NCBI GenBank assembly: GCA_021835265.1
Contig: JAKBQK010000008.1
Coordinates: 1-8,946, forward strand
Direction of reading: 5' to 3'
Length of the DNA: 8,946 nucleotides
DNA from: Thermoplasmata archaeon
GTDB lineage: Archaea > Thermoplasmatota > Thermoplasmata > Thermoplasmatales > Thermoplasmataceae
Shown: piece after piece, positions 1 to 5,900 of the stretch
How the letters are laid out: the number at the start of each line of letters is the position of its first letter
Position numbering within the stretch: the stretch's first letter is position 1
Notes under the pieces: model-generated
Databases searched by the model: none
The model's input: only the letters and a program-made list of their open reading frames with translations
Told to the model about the DNA's origin: nothing
Translations under genes and position numbers: made by a program

Positions 1-78
1 TGGATTGTTTATCAATTTAATATGTTTACCTACATTTAGCCTTCCAAAAATCAGATTTTGTTGATTGCCAAAATGATT
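1..78 (-). pseudogene. Possible fragment of an RCK-domain potassium channel gene
   Basis: Read on the minus strand, 26 codons are open after a TAG at 79-81 and run off the left edge. They end in HIKLINNP, while the intact channel gene at 414-1442 has AIIKLINNP at residues 253-261. At the DNA level 1-21 matches 660-680 at 20 of 21 bases, in the same strand and frame. Aligned without gaps, 9 of 26 residues agree, with further conservative changes (FGRL against RGEM region). This suggests a diverged duplicate of the RCK region, or the 5' truncated end of a paralogue that continues to the left. The sample is short and chance similarity is not excluded. Confidence 0.3.
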
Positions 79-122
79 CTAAATTGGATGTGAATACCTA
101 AATCCATTTTACAATTCCTATG

Positions 123-169
123 ATCCGTCCTATGTCCTATTAAAGGACCCTTGAAGTTAGGGACGGGAT
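123..169. repeat. Nested imperfect inverted repeat (hairpin)
   Basis: The arms ATCCGTCCTA (123-132) and TAGGGACGGGAT (158-169) pair over 10 base pairs with two single bulged G residues. Inside them GTCCT (134-138) and AGGAC (144-148) form a second 5-bp stem with a 5-base loop. No gene covers it. It could be an end structure of a lost mobile element, a small structured RNA, or a chance fold; nothing here decides between these. Confidence 0.4.
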
Positions 170-251
170 TTCTCTTATAGCCGCTCTCTTCTTTTGATTT
201 CTGGTTAGATTGTACTTATGTATGAGGTTACCTGTTTAACTTCATTATCCT

Positions 252-265
252 AAAACAACAAAAAA
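252..265 (-). terminator. T-rich run downstream of tRNA-Leu
   Basis: On the minus strand the sequence reads TTTTTTGTTGTTTT, starting about 33 bases after the tRNA 3' end. Archaeal RNA polymerase commonly stops at such T-runs without a hairpin, so this is the likely end of the tRNA transcript. Confidence 0.45.
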
Positions 266-297
266 CTGTAAATAAAGGTTTTAAACTTTAATACTAG

Positions 298-382
298 TGC
301 AGAGGGAGGGATTTGAACCCTCGTATCCCTACGAAACCAGACCCTCAATCTGGCGCCTTTGACCAATCTCGACAACCTCTGC
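298..382 (-). tRNA. tRNA-Leu (anticodon GAG)
   Basis: The minus strand folds as a class II tRNA. The acceptor arms GCAGAGG and CCTCTGC pair over seven base pairs, with A (298) as the discriminator base. The anticodon stem is CCAGA/TCTGG around the loop TTGAGGG, which places GAG at positions 34-36 and reads CTC and CTT leucine codons. A long variable arm follows, as expected for leucine. The T-arm is GAGGG-TTCAAAT-CCCTC. No CCA is encoded after the discriminator, so it must be added after transcription. No intron is seen in the anticodon loop. A TATA box about 30 bases upstream overlaps the end of the neighbouring channel gene. Confidence 0.96.
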
Positions 383-393
383 TCCTTTTTTAC

Positions 394-417
394 TGCAATG
401 TTGCAAACCTTATTTAA
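394..417 (-). promoter_or_regulatory. tRNA-Leu promoter with near-palindrome
   Basis: The minus strand has an A-rich stretch followed by TTAAATAAG (417-409), a good archaeal TATA box whose centre is about 27 bases from a start just before the tRNA. It overlaps the stop codon of the potassium channel gene (414-416). Between TATA box and tRNA lies the near-palindrome TGCAATGTTGCAA (394-406, plus strand), which recurs with one change at 1725-1737 in another promoter. Confidence 0.6.
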
Positions 418-1442
418 TTTTTGATTGTTTTCTTTGATTTCTCCAGAATAATGAGTGATTCTCCCTGATATACAGAGTCCTCCTCAGGCCTCAACAGGTA
501 TTCATCACCCTTCCTAATGGCGATTATTTTTCTCCATTCATTTTCTACCATTTTATATAGTTCCCTGTAGCTTTTTCCCTTATAATCATCTTCCCTGATT
601 TCCATAAAGTCCATACTTTCAGACTTAGAAAATATCTCAGAAATGAACTTCCACGATCCTGGATTATTTATCAATTTAATAATCGCTGATGAACTCATTT
701 CCCCTCTAACAATAATTTCGTCCGCACCTGATTCTCTGGCATGCTCTCTACTTGATTTATTGATCAGTTCCACAATTGTGTTAATTTCAGGATTTAATTT
801 TTTAACTGTCATCACTATAAGAATTGATTCTGCATCTACAGCCAGTGAATTCTCCGAACCATATTTCTCATTCGGGAATATTATTGCTGTATGACTATTT
901 TCTATACCAGCCCTCTTCAGATCCTTATAGTCCAGAGGGTTTCCCTTCACAAATTCCATATTTTCTTTTTCCTTTTCTGGCGGGTCCTGCCCCAGCACAA
1001 TAAACGGATTTTTGTCCCTCATTATGACTTCAATTATGTCTGCTTGCTTTTCTGAATAATTACATATAATTACATGATCCTTCATTTTTGTTCGCACCTC
1101 TCCAAATCTCTTGAGAAGCTTAGCATCCACAAGCTCAGCGCCTATGGATACAAGTAATAAACTGAAACTTCCTACACCAATAATCATTATGAATATGGCA
1201 TTTAATTTTCCCATAAATCCAACAATTGTGACGTCCCCATATCCAACTGTAGTAACTGTTTGCATTGTCCACCAAAGGGACTGAAAAAGGGAGTGAATGC
1301 CAGAGTTCGCAATAGGGTTCTCTATGTAATATTCAGAGAATACACTGTATATTAGCACAAATGCCGCAATAATTATGGTTTTACCTATATTGTGCTTTAA
1401 TGCCTTCTTTACCCTTAATATGAATGTCTGTAGGTCAACCAA
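414..1442 (-). CDS. Two-helix potassium channel with RCK (TrkA-N/TrkA-C) domain, MthK-like
   Basis: Predicted tetrameric, ligand-gated potassium channel of the cell membrane, 342 residues. Helix 1 is at about 21-39, the pore helix at 51-63 (LWWTMQT), the selectivity filter TVGYGD at 65-70 and helix 2 at 79-103. A cytoplasmic RCK domain starts near 122 (VIICNYSE, as in the Rossmann start of MthK) and a TrkA-C-like lobe fills about 265-335. The Rossmann start lacks the GxGxxG of NAD-binding TrkA. The MthK calcium-site motif AEAE is replaced by VELI, so its ligand is unknown. The start is TTG; no ATG lies in frame before residue 60, and an upstream TAA (1482-1484) limits extension. A TATA box 26 bases upstream of the TTG supports a leaderless start. 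An overlapping ATG at 1446 is out of frame and stops after three codons. Transcription may run on into the tRNA. Confidence 0.93.
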   Translation of the reverse strand: MVDLQTFILRVKKALKHNIGKTIIIAAFVLIYSVFSEYYIENPIANSGIHSLFQSLWWTMQTVTTVGYGDVTIVGFMGKLNAIFIMIIGVGSFSLLLVSIGAELVDAKLLKRFGEVRTKMKDHVIICNYSEKQADIIEVIMRDKNPFIVLGQDPPEKEKENMEFVKGNPLDYKDLKRAGIENSHTAIIFPNEKYGSENSLAVDAESILIVMTVKKLNPEINTIVELINKSSREHARESGADEIIVRGEMSSSAIIKLINNPGSWKFISEIFSKSESMDFMEIREDDYKGKSYRELYKMVENEWRKIIAIRKGDEYLLRPEEDSVYQGESLIILEKSKKTIKN

Positions 1443-1463
1443 CCATGGATGATTTAAGATTAG

Positions 1464-1472
1464 AAATATAAT
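1464..1472 (-). promoter_or_regulatory. TATA box of the potassium channel gene
   Basis: The minus strand reads ATTATATTT, centred 26 bases upstream of the TTG start at 1442, which is the archaeal distance from TATA box to transcription start. It implies a leaderless mRNA beginning at or next to the start codon and supports the TTG choice. Confidence 0.55.
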
Positions 1473-1519
1473 TTTTCTCTTTTATCACTGATTTTTACTT
1501 CCCAGTTAAATCTCCATGT

Positions 1520-1537
1520 GTATTACTTCAATAATAC
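1520..1537. repeat. Perfect 6-bp AT-rich inverted repeat
   Basis: GTATTA and TAATAC enclose a 6-base loop. It lies between the end of the cysteine-rich gene (1562) and the promoter of the channel gene, 25 bases past that stop codon. It could be a weak 3'-end hairpin or a protein-binding site; the stem is almost all A/T and a chance origin is possible. Confidence 0.3.
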
Positions 1538-1561
1538 TAACTCACTGTTCCATTTCTTTCC

Positions 1562-1681
1562 CTAAAATCCCTGGCAGCAGTCAAGAAATACAAGGTGGCC
1601 GCATACGGGACATGCCTGCTGATGCCTGTATTCCACGCAGTATTCACATTTACACTGCTCCTCGAAACAATCAGAACACAT
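1562..1681 (-). CDS. Cysteine-rich zinc-binding-type microprotein (39 aa)
   Basis: This small reading frame encodes 39 residues with nine cysteines (2, 5, 10, 12, 15, 24, 27, 35, 36) and two histidines (20, 29). The pattern is CxxC, then CxCxxC, then CPVCGH, then CC near the end. Paired CxxC knuckles followed by CPxCG are typical of zinc-ribbon or treble-clef metal sites, so it probably binds one or two zinc ions, or another soft metal; its role is unknown. The start chosen is ATG at 1681, seven bases after the transcription start predicted from the TATA box at 1711-1718. An in-frame ATG at 1705 would give 47 residues but lies upstream of that point. The gene is divergent from a predicted ion transporter and shares its promoter region, which hints at a metal-related job. 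The cysteine density argues strongly against a chance frame. Confidence 0.72.
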   Translation of the reverse strand: MCSDCFEEQCKCEYCVEYRHQQACPVCGHLVFLDCCQGF

Positions 1682-1710
1682 TAGGTTGTTATGGTGTAGT
1701 AACATAAAAA

Positions 1711-1718
1711 CTTTATAA
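1711..1718. promoter_or_regulatory. Shared bidirectional TATA element
   Basis: CTTTATAA reads as TTATAAAG on the other strand, so a single near-symmetric box can serve both directions. Its centre is about 24 bases before GTG 1739 of the transporter (plus) and about 34 before ATG 1681 of the cysteine-rich gene (minus, giving a leader of roughly seven bases). The A-rich bases just before it on the plus strand (AAAAAC) fit a TFB recognition element for the transporter direction. No other convincing TATA box is seen in the gap. Confidence 0.5.
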
Positions 1719-1738
1719 TTTGAATGCAATGCTGCAAC

Positions 1739-2428
1739 GTGTCATACTTTGATCCTGCCATATTTCTTGCGGCAACAGGTATAATAGTACTGGAGATGTC
1801 AGAAGCGTCTGCAATTTCAATGTCCCTAGCTGTTGATGCTAAAAGCAATATTCCATTGCTTGCTGCAACTCTTGGTGTAATCACCGTTCTCATTCCAACG
1901 GCCTTTATAGGGAGTGCAATTTCACTACTTCCTCTAATTTATGTAAGACTGGTTTCTGCAACCTTATTACTGTATTTCGCACAAAGACTGGCAAAGAGTG
2001 CCAAAAGATCCATGAAATTCCAGTATCTGAAAAGCTTTCCAAAGTCCCATAAAGAAGAGCCATCAGATTCTGGAGTTTCCCTTACAGCATACACAGCTGG
2101 TGTTATAGAAGCTTTTGAGGCTGCTATTGTTCTTGTTGGACTCTATCCAGAAAGTTATTCTTCCACTGCCTACGGAATATTTCTTGGAATTGGGATTGTA
2201 ATAGTTTTCTCCATAATACTAAGGTCACAGATAAGGAAGATCAAGCAGGCAATAATGAAGGTGGTTGTTTCATCACTCCTTTTTTCATTTTCAGCATTCT
2301 GGTACATAGAAACTGTGAAACCCATAGACGAGATATTAATACTGCCTTTCTTCATTATTTTCTTCCTGATAGTTTATGCATTTTCAACTTACGGGTTGAA
2401 AAATCTTAAAAATCGTGAAACTTCTTAA
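1739..2428 (+). CDS. Seven-helix membrane protein with two ExxE repeats, FTR1-like permease candidate
   Basis: Predicted polytopic membrane protein of 229 residues. Helices lie at about 7-27, 39-62, 64-82, 115-135, 144-162, 171-190 and 199-219. It consists of two similar halves. Each begins with an ExxE motif in a helix: E19-x-x-E22 (LEMSEASAI) and E124-x-x-E127 (IEAFEAAIV). FTR1/EfeU iron permeases also have seven helices and two REGLE (ExxE) motifs that bind iron; here the arginine is missing, so iron or another divalent metal is an inference, and a different cation is possible. A charged loop (about 86-112) separates the halves. The start chosen is GTG 1739, because the TATA box at 1711-1718 would start transcription near 1740. 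ATG 1724 would add MQCCN but lies only six bases from that box. It is divergent from the cysteine-rich gene and convergent with the next gene. Confidence 0.82.
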   Translation: MSYFDPAIFLAATGIIVLEMSEASAISMSLAVDAKSNIPLLAATLGVITVLIPTAFIGSAISLLPLIYVRLVSATLLLYFAQRLAKSAKRSMKFQYLKSFPKSHKEEPSDSGVSLTAYTAGVIEAFEAAIVLVGLYPESYSSTAYGIFLGIGIVIVFSIILRSQIRKIKQAIMKVVVSSLLFSFSAFWYIETVKPIDEILILPFFIIFFLIVYAFSTYGLKNLKNRETS

Positions 2429-2450
2429 TAAAATATTCATATTTTCACGA
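2413..2450. terminator. Inverted repeat spanning both convergent stop codons
   Basis: TCGTGAAA (2413-2420) and TTTCACGA (2443-2450) are perfect 8-bp complements around a 22-base AT-rich loop. The arms lie in the last codons of the transporter (plus) and of the Sm-like membrane gene (minus), whose stops are 16 bases apart. The position suggests a shared two-way terminator or 3'-end structure, although one arm per gene is also constrained by coding. Confidence 0.4.
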
Positions 2451-2930
2451 ACCAAAAAATATCAGTATTACTACTACAGCGATTACAGACACCATTGATA
2501 AGACTGTTGCTATTTTTCCCTTTCCTGCAAAAATTGCCAGGAATGTACCCAGTATTCCAACCACTATAATTGGCGATGCAATTGCCGCTGTAATTCCCCT
2601 CTGAAACCCATACTGCGGTATCTGGCTCAGGAAAGTATATGCGAGATATGTAACCAATCCACCAATAAACAATGTTGTTATTGAAAAAATAATTACTGGA
2701 TTTGTCTTTTTCTTTGTTTCTTCTTTCAATTTGTTTGAGTCTTCAATTCTGTCCTGCTCTGTTACGTCCCTAATTTCCTCAATGAATCTCCACGGGATGA
2801 ATAACTTGTGATTTCTATATGCTACCATTACGCCCATGTCATCATATGTAAGAAGAGTGCATACTAGGCGGGTCATGTTGCCATCATACACCACTGTGAC
2901 ATTACTGTTTAGGAATGATTCTATTGCCAA
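2445..2930 (-). CDS. Membrane protein with N-terminal Sm-like barrel
   Basis: The protein has 161 residues. Residues 9-56 look like an Sm/LSm or similar small beta-barrel: VTVVYDG, then LLTYDDMGVMVAY, then FIPWRFIEEI. This matches the strand pattern of Sm1 (hydrophobic strands with G and a D-M turn) and a final strand with IPW, as in short LSm-like proteins. A charged linker (55-76, rich in E and K) leads to three helices at about 79-100, 112-134 and 139-159. Sm proteins usually form soluble RNA-binding rings, so a membrane-tethered version is unusual; a PRC-barrel or SH3-like fold is an alternative. The start is TTG 2930, with a TATA box 26 bases upstream; no in-frame ATG lies before residue 19. 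It follows the nrdJ operon on the same strand but has its own promoter. Confidence 0.8.
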   Translation of the reverse strand: MAIESFLNSNVTVVYDGNMTRLVCTLLTYDDMGVMVAYRNHKLFIPWRFIEEIRDVTEQDRIEDSNKLKEETKKKTNPVIIFSITTLFIGGLVTYLAYTFLSQIPQYGFQRGITAAIASPIIVVGILGTFLAIFAGKGKIATVLSMVSVIAVVVILIFFGS

Positions 2931-2952
2931 TACAGATAAATGAGTTTTGCGC

Positions 2953-2958
2953 TAATAA
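2953..2958 (-). promoter_or_regulatory. TATA-like box of the Sm-like membrane gene
   Basis: TTATTA on the minus strand is centred 26 bases upstream of TTG 2930, the distance expected for a leaderless archaeal transcript. The box is short, so this is a modest call that mainly supports the start choice. Confidence 0.4.
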
Positions 2959-2987
2959 GATTTTCTTTTTACATTGATTATGATTTT

Positions 2988-3299
2988 TCAAAGACTGTTT
3001 TCTTTTGTGTTCGTTTTTATCCATTCTATTGATAACTTTATTATCTCATCAAAATTTTCTTCGTAATAAAACTTCTTTTGATCTTCGTTTCCCTTTCCCT
3101 CCAGAAGCGATTCAAGGAAAATTGCAAATTCTCTGACATTAAAATTGTTACTGTAATCTCTAACAGCGGTGAGAAATAGATTCTTTCTTGACAGGCCTAT
3201 AAGCATCTCATTGATTAATGGTTTTGATGAATATATTTCCTCTGAATAATTGAGGAGTTTTCTAGATATTACCTCCTCCTTAATCTCTTGAAAGCCCAC
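2988..3299 (-). CDS. Unknown 103-residue helical protein coupled to nrdJ
   Basis: I do not recognise the family. The 103-residue product is soluble and mostly helical, acidic at its C-terminal half, with no cysteines, signal peptide or membrane segment. A central conserved-looking stretch is LINEMLIGLSRKNLFLTAV (29-47) followed by REFAIFLESLLEGKG. Its GTG start shares one base with the reductase TAG (UAGUG), so its translation is probably coupled to nrdJ and both are made from one message. No ATG is available nearer the N-terminus; a purine-rich GGAGGAGG just inside the gene (3272-3279) has no usable start codon after it. The tight linkage suggests a reductase accessory or regulator, but that is inference from position alone. 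Confidence 0.78.
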   Translation of the reverse strand: MGFQEIKEEVISRKLLNYSEEIYSSKPLINEMLIGLSRKNLFLTAVRDYSNNFNVREFAIFLESLLEGKGNEDQKKFYYEENFDEIIKLSIEWIKTNTKENSL

Positions 3300-5650
3300 T
3301 ACTTATCGCACTTTCCATCAGGACATGCTGGATCGAACGTGGCCTCGAGTCTGAGGTATTTCGTATCCATTTTCTTTCTTTCCTTTCCTTCAGAAGTCAT
3401 CTTTTCTATAATGGCGATTTTTTCCTTCTTCTCTTCTTTTGATGCTTCTTCCTTCTTGCCTGATGTTCCTGAATAGAGAACCTGTTCTGTTTTGCTTCTG
3501 TCTCTGTACACAGTTATTCCCTTGCAGTGTAGGTCTTTGGCCAGCCTGTAAGCTTTACCAATATCTTCTGGTGTTGCATCATTAGGCAAATTTATGGTCT
3601 TTGATACACCTGAATCACAATATTTCTGGAATGTTGCCTGCATAAGTACATGCCATTCTGGATCAATTTCATGGGCAGTTTTGAAAAGCCTCTTAAGATC
3701 TTCTGGAAGGTCTATCTTTGAAAGATTTCCAGTTGTTGCAACGTCCTGCATCAATTTCTCAGAGTATAGATTTCTCTTTTTCATTATCTCCTCAAACAAA
3801 GGATTTACTTCTATTAGCTCCTGACCATTCAATACATGCCTCATAAATGCTATGGCAAAAAGTGGTTCTATTGATGATGAACAGCCAGCTATAATAGATA
3901 TTGTGCCTGTTGGTGCGATTGTTGTGGTAGTAGAGTTTCTCATAAGTATGTCTTCCTTTTCATATTCAGAACCATACCATCCCGGGAAAACTCCCCTTTC
4001 AATGGCAAGATTCTGAGATTCCTTGTGTGATTCCAAATCAAGGAAACTCATTACATTCTCAGCTATCTTCAATGCCTCCTCGCTGTCATATGGAACGCCA
4101 AGCATGATGAGCATATCTGCAAAGCCCATTATTCCAAGCCCAATCTTCCTTGTTTTCCTTGTCATTTCCTTAATCTGCCTGACAGGGAAGTTGTTTGCAT
4201 CCACAACGTTATCAAGGAATCTTGTTGACATATGGACTGTTTCCCTGAGTCTATCCCAGTCAATTGTGTTGTCCTCCTTAACGAACTTAGCCAGATTTAT
4301 TGAACCCAGATTGCATGATTCATATGGCATAAGAGGCTGTTCACCACATGGGTTTGTTGCCTCTATATCTGCTATATTTTTTACTGGATTTGCCCTGTTT
4401 ATTTCATCGAGGAAAATTAACCCAGGATCTGCTGTTTTCCAGGCGTGAGTTATTATGGAATCCCACATCGTTCTTGCCTTTATTCTTGATACAACCTTTC
4501 CAGTTTTTGGATTCTTGAGATCAACATATCCATCACTGTCAAGTTTTTCGAAGAACTCATCCTCCATTCCAACTGAAATGTTGAAATTTTTAAGAATGGT
4601 GTTTTCAGAGTCCTTGCTGGTGATAAATTCCATTATATCTGGATGATCATATCTGAGGATTCCCATGTTGGCTCCTCTTCTTTTTCCACCCTGTTTAATG
4701 ACTTCAGTGGTCGTATCGAAAATTTTCATGAAAGAAACAGGGCCTGATGCAACTCCCTTTGTAGAACCAACAATATCATCCTTATTTCTCAGCCTTGAAA
4801 ACGAAAACCCTGTACCTCCTCCAGACTTATGTATTTCTGCTGTCTGTTTCACTGCTTCAAAAATTTCTTCTATACTGTCTCCAACCGGGAGCACGAAACA
4901 TGCTGAAAGCTGACCCAGTCTTGCACCAGCATTCATCATGGTTGGTGAGTTTGGAACATATTCCAGACTCTTCATCATTTTGTGGAATTTTTCTATTGTG
5001 TCCTCTGCGATGGTTGGCTTTGTGTATATGAAATCCATGAACTGTCCGAATGTACCTTTTAATACCCCATCGTTTACAAGCTCATTGAAGCCCCTTTCCA
5101 AAACTTCAATCTGTGTGTTTAGAAGATTTGATATCTTCTTCCCATCTTCCCTTACCGTTCCTTTTTTCTGGAAATTAGCATAATCATAAAGTGCGTCAAT
5201 AACTCCAACGTGATTTGCAACTCTCCTGAACATCTGATCTGGAGTTTCTATAATTTTTCCTTCCTCATCTTTTAATAGATATCTTGCCTCAAGTACCTTT
5301 ACAGCATTTAGCGTTAACTTAAGATCATCTTTTACACCTAGTCTTTCCTTTTCTTCTCTGATGAATCTTCTCTTTTCCCTATATAGAATGTAAGCCTTTG
5401 CAACTTCATTGAATTTTCTTCCATCTATTTGTGTTTCCATAAGAACTGATTCAACAGTATCCTGTATATTTTCTACTGTTGGGATCTCTTTTCTTGCACT
5501 CAATTCTTTTACAACTTTATCAGCTAAGATTTCTGCGTCTCGCATATTTCCAAACTTCAGTGAAAGCATTGCCTTGTAGATTGCCCGTGATATTTTTGTT
5601 TGATCGAAGTCCTCAATCTTTCCGTCTCTTTTTTTGATTGATTTTATCAT
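3299..5650 (-). CDS. nrdJ: Adenosylcobalamin-dependent (class II) ribonucleoside-diphosphate reductase
   Basis: This enzyme makes deoxynucleotides from ribonucleotides using a radical started by adenosylcobalamin, with no oxygen or second subunit needed. The 783 residues hold an N-terminal ATP-cone at about 1-90 (KRDGKIEDFDQTKI), which senses dATP/ATP. The catalytic barrel follows: C251 in SACFVLP is one of the redox pair, and NPCGEQ at 433-438 carries the asparagine, the thiyl-radical C435 and the glutamate. C446 lies 11 residues later, the spacing of the T. maritima NrdJ. SGGGTGFSFSRLR (276-288) and PTGTIS (580-585) are further family motifs. The tail C776-PDGK-C781 is the likely cysteine pair that re-reduces the active site. 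A lysine/glutamate-rich linker (731-760) precedes it. No intein is present. ATG 5650 has a TATA box 23 bases upstream. Confidence 0.96.
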   Translation of the reverse strand: MIKSIKKRDGKIEDFDQTKISRAIYKAMLSLKFGNMRDAEILADKVVKELSARKEIPTVENIQDTVESVLMETQIDGRKFNEVAKAYILYREKRRFIREEKERLGVKDDLKLTLNAVKVLEARYLLKDEEGKIIETPDQMFRRVANHVGVIDALYDYANFQKKGTVREDGKKISNLLNTQIEVLERGFNELVNDGVLKGTFGQFMDFIYTKPTIAEDTIEKFHKMMKSLEYVPNSPTMMNAGARLGQLSACFVLPVGDSIEEIFEAVKQTAEIHKSGGGTGFSFSRLRNKDDIVGSTKGVASGPVSFMKIFDTTTEVIKQGGKRRGANMGILRYDHPDIMEFITSKDSENTILKNFNISVGMEDEFFEKLDSDGYVDLKNPKTGKVVSRIKARTMWDSIITHAWKTADPGLIFLDEINRANPVKNIADIEATNPCGEQPLMPYESCNLGSINLAKFVKEDNTIDWDRLRETVHMSTRFLDNVVDANNFPVRQIKEMTRKTRKIGLGIMGFADMLIMLGVPYDSEEALKIAENVMSFLDLESHKESQNLAIERGVFPGWYGSEYEKEDILMRNSTTTTIAPTGTISIIAGCSSSIEPLFAIAFMRHVLNGQELIEVNPLFEEIMKKRNLYSEKLMQDVATTGNLSKIDLPEDLKRLFKTAHEIDPEWHVLMQATFQKYCDSGVSKTINLPNDATPEDIGKAYRLAKDLHCKGITVYRDRSKTEQVLYSGTSGKKEEASKEEKKEKIAIIEKMTSEGKERKKMDTKYLRLEATFDPACPDGKCDK

Positions 5651-5668
5651 TACAAATTAGATGTTGTG

Positions 5669-5677
5669 TTTATATTT
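5669..5677 (-). promoter_or_regulatory. TATA box of nrdJ
   Basis: The minus strand reads AAATATAAA, centred 23 bases upstream of ATG 5650, with an A/T-rich stretch upstream. It fits a leaderless or nearly leaderless transcript for nrdJ and the coupled unknown gene. Confidence 0.55.
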
Positions 5678-5742
5678 AATTTTAATGTTAACTCTAATAG
5701 CAATTTTAATATCATTTTAATCACCAAATCAATTTTTAATAA

Positions 5743-5776
5743 GATAACAATATGTTATCAATATTGTTAACAATAT
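5743..5776. promoter_or_regulatory. Double palindrome, candidate operator
   Basis: Two palindromes stand one base apart: GATAACAATATGTTATC (5743-5759; 7-bp arms, 3-base centre) and ATATTGTTAACAATAT (5761-5776; perfect over 16 bases). They share the half-site TAACAATAT, which occurs directly at 5745-5753 and 5768-5776, 23 bases or about two helical turns apart. The site lies midway in the 250-base gap between divergent nrdJ and the 55-residue gene, about 70-100 bases from each TATA box. A dimeric regulator binding side by side is the natural reading; which gene it controls is unknown. Apart from this and the promoters, the gap shows only A/T-rich sequence. Confidence 0.5.
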
Positions 5777-5871
5777 AAATAATTTTACTTCCGATAAAAG
5801 CAAGATCTAGAATTTTTATGTAACTAAAAGTATTAACATAATAAAGTTAAAAATCTAATTAAAATAGCAAA

Positions 5872-5880
5872 CTTATTGAA
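5872..5880 (+). promoter_or_regulatory. TATA-like box of the 55-residue gene
   Basis: CTTATTGAA is centred 25 bases before ATG 5901, again the spacing of a leaderless archaeal start. The match to a TATA box is moderate. Confidence 0.4.
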
Positions 5881-5900
5881 ATAATCTGTAATGACAGATC

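Larger units (their letters stand above)
1..297. other. Gene-poor stretch beyond the tRNA-Leu 3' end
   Basis: No intact coding region is visible on either strand. All open stretches are about 30 codons or shorter. The segment contains a possible channel-gene fragment at its left edge, a nested inverted repeat near 123-169 and a T-rich run (minus strand) that may end the tRNA transcript. A 31-codon open stretch without a start codon lies on the minus strand and ends near the hairpin; it could be the tail of a decayed gene but resembles nothing I can name. The area lies directly past the 3' end of a tRNA, a usual landing place for integrating elements, so decayed foreign DNA is a reasonable but unproven reading. 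Confidence 0.5.

Noticed and set aside
643..894. Plus-strand open frames opposite the channel, nrdJ, pdxT and gcvT genes
   Set aside because: They mirror well-recognised proteins on the minus strand and have no motifs or promoters of their own.
1516..1707. 63-codon open frame on the plus strand opposite the cysteine-rich gene
   Set aside because: No recognisable features and no promoter. The opposite strand in the same place encodes a strongly patterned CxxC protein, so this frame is its shadow.
1724..1738. ATG 1724 as the transporter start
   Set aside because: It lies six bases after the only good TATA box, so a transcript from that box would begin after it. It remains possible if another promoter is used.
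3268..3281. Strong ribosome-binding-like GGAGGAGG inside the 103-residue gene as evidence for a later start
   Set aside because: No ATG, GTG or TTG follows in frame at a usable distance; the purines encode KEEV.
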